From Argopecten irradians (taxonomy: Eukaryota > Mollusca > Bivalvia > Pectinida > Pectinidae): 64,000 nt of DNA. The translations under genes were made by a program, and so were the position numbers. This document shows positions 21,896 through 51,527 of this stretch, piece by piece. The stretch covers positions 37,999,604 through 38,063,603 of the forward strand of contig NC_091138.1 in assembly GCF_041381155.1 (NCBI RefSeq), read 5' to 3'. The notes beneath the pieces are model-generated. The model searched no databases. It was not told where the DNA came from and saw only the letters and a program-made list of their open reading frames with translations. Position 1 is the first letter of the stretch; every line of letters starts with the position of its first letter.

Positions 21896-24800
21896 GTCTG
21901 GTCGTCAGCTCGAATGGACTGTCACTAGTGTGTCTATCTACGTTTGTGTATTCAAAAGGTGTTAAGGATTAGACCCCGTTAGGTAGACCTATTTTATACT
22001 GCACTTCACTTGGTTGTGGTCTCCAATTGGACATTGTTATGCACCTCACATATTCACTTGGAAGGGACAAGGCTATGGACCCAGAAGACATTGTTGTCAG
22101 TGCGCTCACTTGGTAGCTGACTTCGTCACCAAAAATGATCGAGGAAGAACATTATGTTATAAACCATTTTTCTTGCACGGTGACTAAGGGCAACGTCAAA
22201 AATGGGCAATAAATGTATAGTAATAATTGGAATAAATTGCAAATAACCAACGGAATTCATTTTGTTCTAAGCAGAGATTAGATAGAAGCTAGTGTGTATT
22301 TGAGAAACATGCCTAGTGTACTGTTGTATACAGGCAGTCAATACAATTCTTAAAGGGGATTTCTTTTACAATAAAACAGAGCAAGGTGTTCATTAAAACA
22401 TACTTATACTAATAATTGCATGAAAGGCGACTAAATTTAGGATAATATCCTTTCTCTTTCCTAAAGTCTCCATTGACACGACTGATTATGAGTTGAGCGC
22501 TCTCTCTAGCGAGGAAAACTCTCTGTTCTATCTGTTTCCCATTAAATATTGTCAAATTAGCTCATACATGTAAATTACAAACACTTTGCTACATTTTTGT
22601 TGATACAAGAGATATAGGTCACATTGTGTTAGTCAAAACATAATGTCCCGCCCCATTTTCTGGTTTGTAATATTTTAATGTTTTAAAAGTAAATATCAAT
22701 TATTATACGTAATATGAAAGCAACAGCAAAAGCGATCATAGTTTTATTGCAACTTATAATGAAAGTAACATCGTCACACCTACAACTTTGAGGTAAAGGC
22801 TGCATCAAGGGTTACATTACTATATTTTTTTCAAATGCAGCTAAAATGAACGGAATCCTAAAACTTCCGACCTCAAACGATGAGATGTGTTGGTTTACAA
22901 CTAACTGCAACTGTCCCACATACTGACCGAGAACTAATACTGCAATGTTAAAAAGTGCAATTTATGGAAATACAATATAACGTAGCAGAATATATTTATG
23001 TTTATTTTTTATTCTTATATTCACACTCTATCCTTGTCCCCAAACCCCCATTTGAGAAGGAAACCCTCATTAGGGAAGTAAGAAATTTTATTTCCGTAAC
23101 AGATATTCCGTTTTTGGTCAGCAGATTATATTGGAAGGTGGTCTTAATCACTTGAACGCTTGCAAATAAAGAGCGATAGCACATAGCTTCTACCGGATGA
23201 AGATTACGTTTGTGAGATCATAAGAGCGTCTGAACCACTCGATTATATAATGAGCTTACTTCAAAGCATCATATCCATGGTGATTACCCATGATTCCCCT
23301 CTCCTATGTATAAAAAAAATTGGCGGCCGCAAACTGAAGCTGTCAGTGTGTAGGATTGTATATTGAAGATAGTTTTTTTTCTTATATTTCTATGTATGTG
23401 TTACCTTACAAATGCTTCGCACTTCGTGCCCTTACACACGGAATAGAATTACTGGTACTATTTGCGAATGTGCTTATATATTTCCCACGGTAGTAAAAAG
23501 GAGTATTCTCTCATACGGTTTAATGAATGAATCTTTTCCTCCGAAAAACCAAGTAAATAACTGGCAATTTGCTTTCGTTTTGAATGCCATATTGGTTGCA
23601 GGATAACCAGAATACATGGTTAGTATTTTACAATACAAGTTTATTTTGATGCTCGGCACAGGAAGTAGAGATGACTCGGCAAAGCCTTGTCATCCCGGCT
23701 TTCTTAAGTCTCGCACCAAAATAAACCTTATACAAAAGGCATGGAATGAGTCATTTTCATAATTTGACAATTCTTAACGGGCCATTCAGAAAGAAATTAA
23801 AAAAAAATCCAACCATATGGGCCATTTTCTTGACTGCGTATGACTGCTGATGCAAGTGGATAATTTCTCTCCAAACATGCATATGCATACATCATAAGTT
23901 TTTATGACTTATTATGTACATGTAATTTGTTTGTTTGATATTTTCATAAATTATTCTAAATCAATGTAAATATATGGATATATCGTATGCGCTCCTCGGA
24001 AGATATGTAGCTAGCTTCTGCTATTCATAGCCACTATGGAAATTAGAAAAATACATTCAATCCATATACATGTTCTTACATTTATTTAGAATTATTTATG
24101 AAAATAAAAAATATTGAAATGTTATTATATTATATTTAAAATTATGACACTCATATACAACGAGAACGAGATTAATGGAACAGCTGGATGACAAAGTCGT
24201 TCCACAATGTCGCGTTTTCCAGCTTCCGCCTTCCAGTCGACCTTTTATTGCAAATGACAAACGATAAACAAGAAATAAAGTTAAAATAAGATTTGTATGA
24301 CTTATTATAGTAAACCTTAATTGATTCTATACCAAGAAAAAAACACATTAAAGATTATACATTAAAATATTGTGGAGGACTATTTATTTATTGATATGAA
24401 ACTGGCGTGATGTTTGAAATCAGCTGATCGATGCACGAGAATTGTTGTATTCATAGTGTATTCATAGTGTTTTCATAGGCAAATGTTTGTTTTCGTTAGT
24501 TGGTTGATTCATATAGTGACGAACACCCAAAATGTAAATATATGTACATGAATATAATGTATGAATGCATTTTCAAAATTATATACACGTTTACACGAGA
24601 AAGACTGGCGTCAATGTGCATTTGTCAATAACAGTGTGTGTACATACATATGTATGTGTATATGTAAGCTGCATTCATAGATAAAACACTGTGATGTTCA
24701 GCTAACCTGTTCGAGTGTAGATTTAAACTATATCGTAATGCATGATATTGCATAGTTGTATGATGATACATACTACCATGTTACTCTTGCGTATTGAGAT

Positions 24801-25090
24801 TTATTTTCTATAAATATACTACTGCAACAATAAATACGAAAGACAGTTACTGTTACATGAATGCGTATGGCATTGTAAATACCACTTAGTGGAGACAAAT
24901 AGGATTGAACCATGTTTTCCAAAAAACGTTGTTGAATAATATTCTGGAATTAAGATAAAGGTAGCTTTGTGGGAAGTATGCAATTTTTTTGCTGTTAGAA
25001 AGTCCATTCCTGATTTTTATTTCATAAAAAATATTTCCTCATGAGTCTGCATTCTTAGAGAGATAACTAGCAACAATAACACAAGTAGTG
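21896..25090. other. Spacer between copies C and D
   Basis: Two AATAAA hexamers at 22208-22213 and 22231-22236 are likely 3' ends for copy C. About 22416-22560 is a 5' fragment of the SINE family (AAAGGCGACTAAATTTAGGA). A weak inverted pair lies around 23635-23735. The remainder is AT-rich, and I see no gene in it. Confidence 0.5.
22208..22213 (+). promoter_or_regulatory. Candidate poly(A) signal, copy C
   Basis: AATAAA, 313 bp after the copy C stop, with a second hexamer at 22231-22236. Both are plausible; neither can be chosen from sequence alone. Confidence 0.4.
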
Positions 25091-25434
25091 ATGGAGCAAT
25101 GGACCGGACGAGTAGCCCTCATAACAGGCGCTTTAGTAGGAATAGGAGCTGCCTTGGCCAGGAGACTTGTCAAACATGGAATGAATGTTGTTGGTTGTGC
25201 AATGAATGTTCAGCAAATCCAGGTAAATCAGGATGACAGGCTTCATATTGTGTGGTGGTGAAAACAACTCAGGGGTTGCAACGCTTGCTCATACCTGTTA
25301 TCAAGATCGGTCCTTACACATCAATCATAATGTACATTTTGTACTAGTCTAGTGTTTGATTAAGAAAAGTCTAAATGTGTCTTCAGGGATAAGTGAGTTT
25401 TTAATTGAAACTAGAAATTGTCATTGGACAATTT

Positions 25435-26320
25435 GACGGGCATTTCACCAACAAGGAATTTCGGTCAAGGTCATTGATATTAGCACACATGGCAGGCCTT
25501 TATCTCAACATGCTATATGTCCAATTTCAGGTATCTAGGCCTTTCAGAACTTGACAAGAAGTATGCTAAAGATTTTAAGATTTTTGGCCCCTGTGACCTT
25601 CAATGTGTGTAGGTCAAGGTCAATCATATTAACAAGCCTGATAGCCATTTATGTCAGCATGATTCATGCCAAATATTAGGCCTATAGGTCTTCTAGAACT
25701 TTACAAAAAGTCATTTGAAGATTTTAGGACCTTATAGAACTTGAGAAGTCTTTTAAAATATTTCGAAAAATTGCACTTTTGAACTTTGACCTTTATTTCC
25801 AACCAAATAAATATTTTAATAATATTGCTCGGTTATAAACATGTAGATTATACCTTGTTTGTCTTCTCCAGCAGAACATAAATGTCCTTTTATTAGTGTC
25901 CGTTTCGAATTTTTGTGTTATTACAGCCCATGTTTATGTTTCTCTTTAGCTTTCATGAGTCGCAAGATGAATGTCACCATTCGACCAATGGCGCATAGGT
26001 ACAAATTTTATTATGACGTCACAATTGAGATTGTTTGATGACGTAGTGCAGATTATTTGATATCACGTAAAATTATACGCATCGCCAGAAAACACACCAA
26101 AAAAGAGATATTGTCATTGGACAATTTGACGGGCTTTTCAACAAAACGAATTTCGGTCAAGGTCATTCGTATTCACAAACGTTGTAGCTATTTATGTCAG
26201 CATGCTACAAACTTAATATTAGGTCTCTAGGCTTCTAGAACTTCAAAAGAAGTCATTTAAGATGATTGGATTTTCGGCCTATGTCACCTTGAATGAAGGT
26301 CAACATGTTACAGGCCTAAT
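25435..26320 (+). repeat. Family S repeat fragments in copy D intron 1
   Basis: Two pieces, about 25435-25780 and 26105-26320, share the opening ATTGTCATTGGACAATTTGA and then TTTCGGTCAAGGTCATT..., followed by units with CAGCATG, TCTAGAACTT and AAGGTCA words as in the repeat at 4830. No coding content. Between them is plain AT-rich sequence. Confidence 0.5.
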
Positions 26321-27120
26321 ATTAGGATCGTGCCCAACAATATGGTGACATGTTCATTGGCATATCTCTTACCATTTCGGAGATCCTTTGTATACAACTT
26401 TCTGTACAGAATAATAAAAACACAGAACAAAAACAATAGGTCTTTTCACCCATTACAGCCCTAATGAAAGACTACCTACCCTGTAAACGGCAGTACCTAT
26501 CTCTATCAAAGCTAGTGTTTATCTGCATCACTACGTCTTATATTGGGTCAGTAACGTTTAAGTTATGCAACATATTTTCTACATACACGATTTACCTAAT
26601 AACTTGAAAAATGAGAAAGGCAGCCTAACGGCCATCAAGTGTGACCTTACCAAGGAGGAGGGGATACTGGACATGTTCGCCAAGGTCAAGGCCGAGTTTG
26701 GTGGCGTCGATATCTGTGCCAACAATGCTGGTCTTGCACACGAATCGCCAATCTTATTGGGCACGACACAACAGTTGCGGGAGATGTTGGATGTAGGTAG
26801 AATTCAAATTCCAGTCCAATTTCCTCTTTGATGGTTTAACGTACTGTAGTATACTGTAGAGACTTAATCCATATCTTCGACTGGGTACGACATTCATTGT
26901 TTTACAATTATCTCAAGACAAAAGAGTGTGGCGTTTTGTTGATATTGCTTGATGTGCGGTTATCGACTCGGAAAAGCATTCATTTCCATTGCGACAAAAT
27001 GATGTCAGTAATTTTCTACATACCATGTAAATGTCCTAGCGCTGGCGATCTGCTCCAGAGAGGCTGTCAAACAGATGAGAGAGAAAGGAATAGACGATGG
27101 TCACCTCATTCTCCTCAACA

Positions 27121-27520
27121 GTCACGTATTATCTAGTACGATGCTATCCATTGTCAAGCAGGCACGTAGTATCTAGTACGATGCTATCCATTGTCAAGTA
27201 GGCACGTAGTATCTAGTACGATGCTATCCATTGTCAAGCAGGCACGTAGTATCTAGTACGATGCTATCCATTGTCAAGCAGGCACGTAGTATCTAGTACG
27301 ATGCTATCCATTGTCAAGCAGGCACGTAGTATCTAGTACGATGCTATCCATTGTCAAGCAGGCACGTAGTATCTAGTACGATGCTATCCATTGTCAAGCA
27401 GGCACGTAGTATCTAGTACGATGCTATCCATTGTCAAGCAGGCACGTATTACCTAGTACGATGTTATCCATTGTCAAGCAGGCACGTAGTATCTAGTACG
27501 ATGTTATCCATTGTCAAGTA
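27121..27520. repeat. 40 bp minisatellite, 10 units, starting at a dead splice donor
   Basis: Units start every 40 bp exactly: 27121, 27161, 27201, 27241, 27281, 27321, 27361, 27401, 27441 and 27481. The first unit begins at the exon 3/intron 3 junction of copy D; units 2-10 begin GGCACGTA, which equals the first intron bases (with the last exon G) of copies A and B. The unit aligns along its length with the start of intron 3 in copy C. Most units differ at zero to three positions. Confidence 0.95.
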
Positions 27521-28105
27521 GGCTTATAGCCAACAGTGCTATTTTGGTATACGCGATCTTCATCTATAGTTGTGAAAAAGAAACAAATTCTTCTGATTAA
27601 AGACGTCAGAAGTGTTTCTATTTTTGCTACAACGGTACAATGTAGCCACTCAATCCTGAACAGCTCTACATAACATCCTCATCCAGTTAGCGCCTTATCT
27701 GTGTGTTATTTCCCCTCTACCATGGTCCATTGGTTGTCTACTTGTCACCGCTTGATGCCCAGTATGTGTTCCTAATGTTATTCTTCTTCGTTAACTACGT
27801 GTATATTGCAGAGGTAAGCCAATACAAAATGGGAAGGTCGATTGTTGTCTTTCATCCTATTACTCGCTTTAACTAATGATATGGAGCATTACATTTCCTT
27901 CGCCTAATGTCACGGCTGAAATAAGGAATATTGGATTTTTTTTCATATTTTGCTTTCTTTCTTGGTGCTTTATTTCAGTAAGGCTGGACATCGTATTGTG
28001 TTCAGTCATGGTAATTTCTACACTGCCACCGTATACATGGTGACGACCTTGACCGAATGTCTGAGACAGGAACTAAATGAGATGGAATCTCGCATCAGGG
28101 TCACG

Positions 28106-29605
28106 GTAGGTATACCTGGTAATTATACCAATGTGTCGCTCAAGAGCCATCAATATACAGCTTTAAATTTCGTTTAGGCATTATCACTATATATATAGTA
28201 TATTTTCATAATGAATTATCCATAGAAAAGTGAATGTAGATACTTGATACGAGATCAAACTGGGGATGTATACGTTTCTTGACGTTCATAAGGTAAAATG
28301 CTATTTTAGAATTTCCTCTGTTCGAAGTAAAGAATTTATGAAAGATAAAAATGTTCGTGTTGGAAGGGCGATAACTGTGATGGTTCTAGATCTGTTAGCA
28401 ATATACATGTATATCCTTTGACCTACGTGGTAAACCTGTCCTGGTTCTACCGACTACAAACCTCTGAACATTTTTACGAAGAAAAGACGGTGGATATTCC
28501 ACTTAAATCTGACCACTGGGTCCTATATCTAATTTTGATTACATTTCACCGTCTGGACTGGGCATCGACGTTTCGCTTGAGTGTCTTTGACCTGTATCAA
28601 AGAGGAAATCTTTCCACCATTATCTCCTATATATATATTATATACTTACAATGTAATGTACAGTGTAGCTATGTTTTATATTACATATTGTATACTTGTT
28701 TGAATGACTAATGCAAGCCGATCATATATCTATATTCAGGAAATCAAACAACGAGGGAGAATGTATACATGTCGAGGTTTTCAAGAATACAATGTAAAAG
28801 AAACACAAATTTGTTTCTGAAAACTCATGATCAGAGACATGTTTCATGAATGAAGGCGGTAATTTTTCCCTGTGTGTATCAGCTTTCCTCCGCCTCCTGA
28901 AGCGACATAAAACAAAAAAATAACCAATACGCTTACATGACAGATTAATAGTTTCGTAATGGTAACAGCAGGTACATGTAGCCAACACTATTATCAATAA
29001 AATAAAACAAAGAGTATCGAATGAACTAGATAGAATGAAAACAGTGGCCGGTTATTCACGTATTTATATTGTACAGACATGCAGTACAATGTTTGAGGCA
29101 ACTTGTTTCGTACATTATTTCAAGACACACTTCCGGTCAAGAAAAGTGAAGATATACACTAACTAAAGTCGACTAAATTCAGACACACATGTTAGATACG
29201 TACATGTATTGATTATAACGTATTTTGTATATATTGTATAATCTGGTAAATGATTAATGGTTTACTTAAAGTTGAGGTCAGTGAAGATAAATGAAATGGG
29301 ATTTGTGTAAATTCTTTAAGGTCAATGATCCTATAAAGATCACACATGTGTGCAATCTTATGTTTTGGTGTAAACTACATGTCGCCTATATAACAATACA
29401 TGTATCCGACATATATTTATTTTGAACTATTGTACCCTTATATGCTTATAAATAAGATACTATAAATTTTTAATAATGTGATGAAACTTATTTATTTTAC
29501 TAATATTTTAAAGCAGTTTATATGATCTATGCATGTTCTTTTCTGTTTTAATCTGATGCACTGCATGTAATATAATGTAATAGAGTTGACCAACATATAT
29601 TATCA
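28106..29605. other. Spacer between copy D and the lyase gene
   Basis: AT-rich sequence with no recognisable exon 5, 6 or 7 of the dehydrogenase and no other gene. Short open frames at 28418-28711 (+) and 28722-28997 (-) look like chance. Confidence 0.5.
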
Positions 29606-29773
29606 TACGCCCGCGCCGGTCCACCTATGGGTTGCGAGTTCGGATTCCATGTGGAGCAGTGGTACTGACTGCTGGGTAGTGATTTTTCTCCGACTACTTC
29701 GGCTTTTTCCACCAACAAGCCTGACACGTCCTAATTTAATGACCATGGCTGTTGATATAACGTTTATTAAACT
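29606..29773 (+). mobile_element. Second SINE-like family member
   Basis: It contains GGTTGCGAGTTCGGATTCC, which resembles a tRNA-type B box, then TTTTTCTCCGACTACTTCGG and CCACCAACAAGCCTG, and ends ATGACCATGGCTGTTGATAT followed by AACGTTTATTAAAC. The tail resembles that of the 502 bp family at 2894 (GACC-TGGCTGTTAATAGGAC), so two SINE families with different heads seem to share a 3' tail. Boundaries are approximate. Confidence 0.5.
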
Positions 29774-29775
29774 TA

Positions 29776-29960
29776 TTCTGTATTTGCATATTATAGAGGT
29801 ATGTGCCCTTGCGGGTAGGTATTGATTGTGACGTCACGTGTTTGCGAGCGTAACGTCATACTTTTCGGCGAAAACGGCGTGAATTACGCTCACAAAATAA
29901 TGACGTAACAATCGATACCTACCCGCAAGGAAGCTAACTCTGTAATATGCAAAGACGGAA
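29776..29960. mobile_element. TA-flanked MITE (185 bp) with CRE-like motifs, upstream of the lyase gene
   Basis: Terminal inverted repeats of about 60 bp start TTCTGTATTTGCATATTA (left) and TTCCGTCTTTGCATATTA (right, opposite strand); TA lies at both borders. The interior has TGACGTCA and two further TGACGT half-sites. A copy of identical length lies at 49222-49406. Flanking TA fits Tc1/mariner-type elements. Its right end is 325 bp before the lyase start codon. Confidence 0.75.
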
Positions 29961-30167
29961 TAGAGATGTACATGCATGTGCATATCAAGGACGTAGATGA
30001 ACCCTTGATTCACATACATGTGCTCTAGGATAGCTATACAGATTCATTTCAATAAAGTGCATATACGGAAAGGTCTAAATTGCAGGCAAACATGTGTATA
30101 CACGTGCACGTGGTATTTGCTTACGTTTGGCCCTAATCGAGCATATCATCGAAATCTCGCGTTTCAG

Positions 30168-30207
30168 CCAATCAAATAGCTCCAAGTGAGTAGTAAGCTC
30201 CGCCCAC
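30168..30207 (+). promoter_or_regulatory. CCAAT and GC-box motifs upstream of the lyase gene
   Basis: AGCCAATCA has CCAAT at 30168-30172 and CTCCGCCCAC lies at 30198-30207, about 80-115 bp before the ATG. Local sequence is richer in CpG than its surroundings. A promoter is plausible; no TATA box is apparent. Confidence 0.35.
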
Positions 30208-30284
30208 TTGGCAATCTCTAGTCTTAGATTCCTGCAAGTCTACCGCATCAACTGACACGACAGTTTGTGCGTACGGCAGATAAA

Positions 30285-47600
<17,316 letters not shown>

Positions 47601-48411
47601 TCTTCATTACTTTTATATGCGTTGATGTCTGAGGAAAATCATCTTTTTAGAGGTTTTTCATTGCCTGAATATCTGAAAGGACTGCAATACTTTGATATTT
47701 GTCAATGAGGTGTTTTTTAATGTCCTTGACTCAGCTTTGGAAATGAAAAGACTGAGAAAGCTTAAAATGCAATAGCTCCAATGCCATTGTTAAACTTATC
47801 ATGATTCAGAATACCTGTGTCATTATCTGAAATTCTGGTGACAGTGTATGTTACAACTAAAAGTACTGATTGGCTAATGACAAAGGTCATCAAACTGTGG
47901 CCTTATTGCAGTACCTTCAGACCTTCAGGCAAAGTGCAGATAGTCAAATAGCTCTGAACATATGATTTTGTCAGATCGCTTGTAATGTATATACAGTGTA
48001 CATTTGTATGTGTAGAAAATTATGTAGCTATGGTGACCATGCTCAGGGAGTTGGTAATTTAGAACTAGGCTGGACTTAAAGTGCCTCCTATATGTGGTTA
48101 CAAGTTTCTTCAGGCTCTTTGAGCTACATGCACATTTAAAATCTTTTCAGGCATTTTAATGTGAATCTGCATATGACTTTAAAATGTTACTCAAGATCTA
48201 CACATGTGTATTACTTTTTACATCATTAAAAGTTTTAAATTCTAAATAAAAGCTTCAATAATGTAAGCTATAAGTTCATTTTCTTCTTGTTCATTATGTT
48301 CTTTTGAAAATTTATGATAGTGAAAATCGAATTAGATAAAATGTTGGTGTTATGAATACTAATCTGAATGTAAAACTTAACAGTAATTTGAGTATTCAAA
48401 ATTATCTTAAC
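47601..48411. other. 3' untranslated region and flank of the lyase gene
   Basis: AATAAA at 48245-48250 is a candidate 3' end, about 650 bp after the stop. No other feature is visible before the MITE that starts at 48416. Confidence 0.45.
48245..48250 (+). promoter_or_regulatory. Candidate poly(A) signal of the lyase gene
   Basis: AATAAA in TCTAAATAAAAGC. It implies a 3' UTR of about 660 bases, ordinary for an animal gene. Confidence 0.4.
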
Positions 48412-48415
48412 TTAA

Positions 48416-48772
48416 AGATGCTCCACCGCTGACAAATGGTATTTTTTCACTGTCAAAAACAGGAGCAGGCGATTTAGTATTTTTCTTCAGTAGCAAAAGT
48501 TACTTACTTTACACCATTACCACTTTTGAAAAGTTTAAGCTTCTCATTTTAATTCAAGTTAAAATTACAAAAAAATAATTAATTGCATCCCGAAAAAATT
48601 CCGCGGCACTATATCCTATATGGAATGAAGTACTGATTGCGCATGCACCAAAGGCAAAATTGATTATTTTATATTACTTTTTCTGTTAATTAGCCATATA
48701 TATACACTTTTAAACACCAATTATTGTTCAAGTGATGAATATCATTTATGCTCTGTCGGCGGTGGAGCATCT
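48416..48772. mobile_element. piggyBac-type MITE, second copy (357 bp)
   Basis: Bounded by TTAA at 48412-48415 and 48773-48776; ends AGATGCTCCACCGCTGACA and, on the other strand, AGATGCTCCACCGCCGACA. It is the reverse complement of the copy at 4064 over its whole length. Confidence 0.78.
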
Positions 48773-49221
48773 TTAATATTGCATACATTTACACAAAAAA
48801 ATGGAATATATTCATGATTTTATTTAAATATTTGCAATGCATTATACAGTAAATATTTTCCTAATTTACTTTTGTTAGTTATGTAATATATATAGGTCCA
48901 TGTTTAATGTTATTTTTAGTGCCATTCCTTGATGTTTCAGTCATATCATTTGTTGTTAAAATTTGCAATCTGTTATCTGAAATTATATTTTATCCTACTT
49001 TGTGTTTGAAAAAAATCAAACAAGGGTCTTTCAAGTAGACAGGGATATCTAAACCATGGTGAATGATTTTTGCTGATCAGCACTCGTCAAGCCTTGTGCT
49101 GGTTGGCCAAAATCTTCCACTGAATAGATATACAGACAGTAGGACCCACTTAATTTAAAATTGGTGTGAATTATGATCTCTGTTCACACATACATATATG
49201 CATTGTCTTTCATTTTGGTTA

Positions 49222-49406
49222 TTCCGAATTTGCATATTACAGAGTTATCTGCATTCGCGAGAAGGTATTGATTGTGACGTCATGTGTTTTAGAGCGTAAC
49301 GTCATACGTTTCGGAGAAAACGACGTGAGTTGCGCTCACAAAATAATGACGTAACAATCGATACCTACCCGCAAGGGAGCTAACTCTGTAATATGCAAAG
49401 ATGGAA
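49222..49406. mobile_element. TA-flanked MITE, second copy (185 bp)
   Basis: Same length and orientation as the copy at 29776, bounded by TA at 49220-49221 and 49407-49408. TGACGTCA and TGACGT motifs are retained. The two copies bracket the lyase gene. Confidence 0.75.
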
Positions 49407-49408
49407 TA

Positions 49409-51003
49409 TTGAAATGTAGATGATTTGAAGAGATTTTTCATTCACCAAGGACTTCAATATAATCGGGTTCCACGGTATCCCTTACATGCACAGGCTGTAT
49501 GAGATTATTTAAGTCAGCATTCTGATTATGAAATATTTATTATTAAGTCTCTGTATATCTGTTTTAGTGAACCATAATGTTAGTCATGATAATGTGATCC
49601 TTCAAGGAAGTTGTTTTTAATTACATTATGGTCAAATAATTTATATATAATGTAAAGTTAGATATGCACTAGTCAAATTGCAGTTACCGATGTTCAGTAA
49701 AGTTGTTACCTCAAGTTATAATTATTTGATACAGTCAAATACATTTTTTATTTATTGGTCTGCCAAAGCAGATATTGCATATCAGAGGTAGTGGCTCAAA
49801 ATCAATTGATTTTACTAAATTTGAAAGCTTAATAGATGTTTATTAGTAGGTCTTACCTATGGTACATCTGGCATTGATTGCTTGCATGATGTTTTAATTT
49901 TACTTTGATAAAATGTTACAAGTAATATATAGTAATGGTAAGTTTTAATTTTAATGATGTCTGTAGCGTAGGGCACTAAGTGTTGTTATTTGTTATGTCT
50001 ATGTATACTTAATGTCAAGCTTTAACTTAGTAGTTTACAGCTGATGAACCAGCATTACTAATTTACATCAGTATTCAGGGAACTTTTACATGTATCATAC
50101 ATCAGGGTATCGTGTTTTATCTGTATCACTCATGCTCCACAATCCAATATTCAATCCAAAATTGTTTTAATGTTGAAATTGCTCCACAATTCAATATTCA
50201 ATCCAAAATTGTTTTAATGTTGAAATTTCTCCACAATTCAATATTCAATTCCATGATTGTTTAAATGTAGAAACTTTTTTTGTAATAAAGATTTAATCAA
50301 TTCTTAATTGAAAAAGACTTGTACAGCCATACAAAGTACAAGTCACACCTGCTTGAAAATACAATTGTAAATGTTTAGTGTCGGTTATAACAACCCATTC
50401 TACCTGTGGATTTGGACACCTTATACTGATCTTGTTGGTGCTACCTAGACACACATGTCAAAATACAATTGTTTACTTACACAATTGTTGTTACTGCTTG
50501 TTAAGTTTGTTTCATACCAAACATAACTTACTTGCTACTGATAATGTTAATTAAGTATTATCCTGTTTCATACCAAAGATAACTTATTTGTAGCTTCAAT
50601 TTCAATAGATAATTATTCTTACATGAATGGAATACATGGGCTTGTTTTGTGATATGATTTGATAGACTATTGATAGGGCTACTTTATTCCAAATATAATG
50701 TAACCTAGACATTCCTTATACACCTCCTTTATCTCAGATATTTGTAGAATGAAGGCTTCCTTAAATGGATTTTTTTTGCAGTCAGAGATAACTGTTTAAT
50801 TTATACTTTCTCATTATAAAGATTAAATTAATACATTGGGCATGAACTTTCCAATATGTACTTGTAATGAAAGCTTGCTTGTGGAAAGAACATGTCAGAC
50901 AAAAGGCTTGGACAAAATAGTTGTGGTACTCTTTTAAAATAAAAAAAAATATTTTAAATAACTTTATTATGAACTTTATCAGAAGGATTTTTTATGACAT
51001 TGT
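49409..51003. other. AT-rich spacer with a three-unit 47 bp repeat
   Basis: 50134-50274 holds three tandem 47 bp units starting GCTCCACAAT, GCTCCACAAT and TCTCCACAAT; the third is diverged. Otherwise I see no gene or clear element. Confidence 0.55.
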
Positions 51004-51527
51004 TAGCCAACCATTAATATCAGATGATGGGTTATGAAAATCGCCTTTCATCTGGTCTGTCTGTCGTTAACAATTTTTGTTACCGCTATTTCTCAGAAAG
51101 TACTGAGTGGATCTTTCTCAAATTTCATATGTAGGTTCTTCTAGGGCCCTAGTTGTGCATATTGCATTTTTGACCGATCGGTCAACAAGATGGCCGCCAG
51201 GCAGCAATCTTGGATTTTGATAATTAAAGTTTGTTACCGCTATTCCTCAAAAAGTACTGAAGGGATCTTTCTCAAATTTGATATGTAGGTTCCCCTAGGG
51301 ACCTAGTCGTGCATATTGCATTTTGGGACCGATCAGTCAACAGGATTTCCGACCAGCCGCCATCTTTGATTTTGGTAGTTAAAGTTTGTTACTTCTATTT
51401 CTCAGAAAGCGTTTGTCTCAAATTTTACTTTTAGTATGTTTCAAAAGCAGACAAAAGATCCCTCTTTCCATTGTCAGACATAAATCATTCTTTGGTGGTC
51501 GCCAAGATCCTATTGGAATCTCTTGTT
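51004..51527. repeat. Family R repeat, second copy
   Basis: Same order as at 46600: GCCAACCATTAATATCAGAT hairpin-like start, CTATTTCTCAG-type unit markers near 51085, 51239 and 51393 (154 bp apart), AAGATGGCCGCCAGG, and the closing CCAAGATCC-TTGGAATCTCTTG. Confidence 0.65.

Larger units (their letters stand above)
25091..28105 (+). pseudogene. DHRS11: Decayed DHRS11-like copy D (exons 1-4 only)
   Basis: Exon-like blocks are 25091-25222, 26589-26792, 27027-27121 and 27979-28105. They still translate in frame and match copy B closely, but several key parts are damaged. The acceptors before exons 2 and 3 read AC and AT instead of AG. The donor after exon 3 reads TC instead of the family's GC. 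The cofactor Arg of GCAR is Met, the first Val of CVNNAG is Ala, and the catalytic Lys of YxxxK is Val (YTATV). Exon 4 lacks one codon. Exons 5-7, which carry ISPG and the C-terminus, are not found before the next gene. A pseudogene is the simplest reading; a transcribed fragment cannot be excluded. The intact reading frame in each block suggests fairly recent loss. Confidence 0.87.

Noticed and set aside
27121-27520. Regular 40 bp repeats that could suggest a CRISPR array
   Set aside because: Units are directly adjacent with no variable spacers, in an animal intron; it is a minisatellite.
29634-29652. B-box-like sequence suggesting a tRNA gene
   Set aside because: No cloverleaf or matching A box could be formed; it belongs to a SINE-like repeat.
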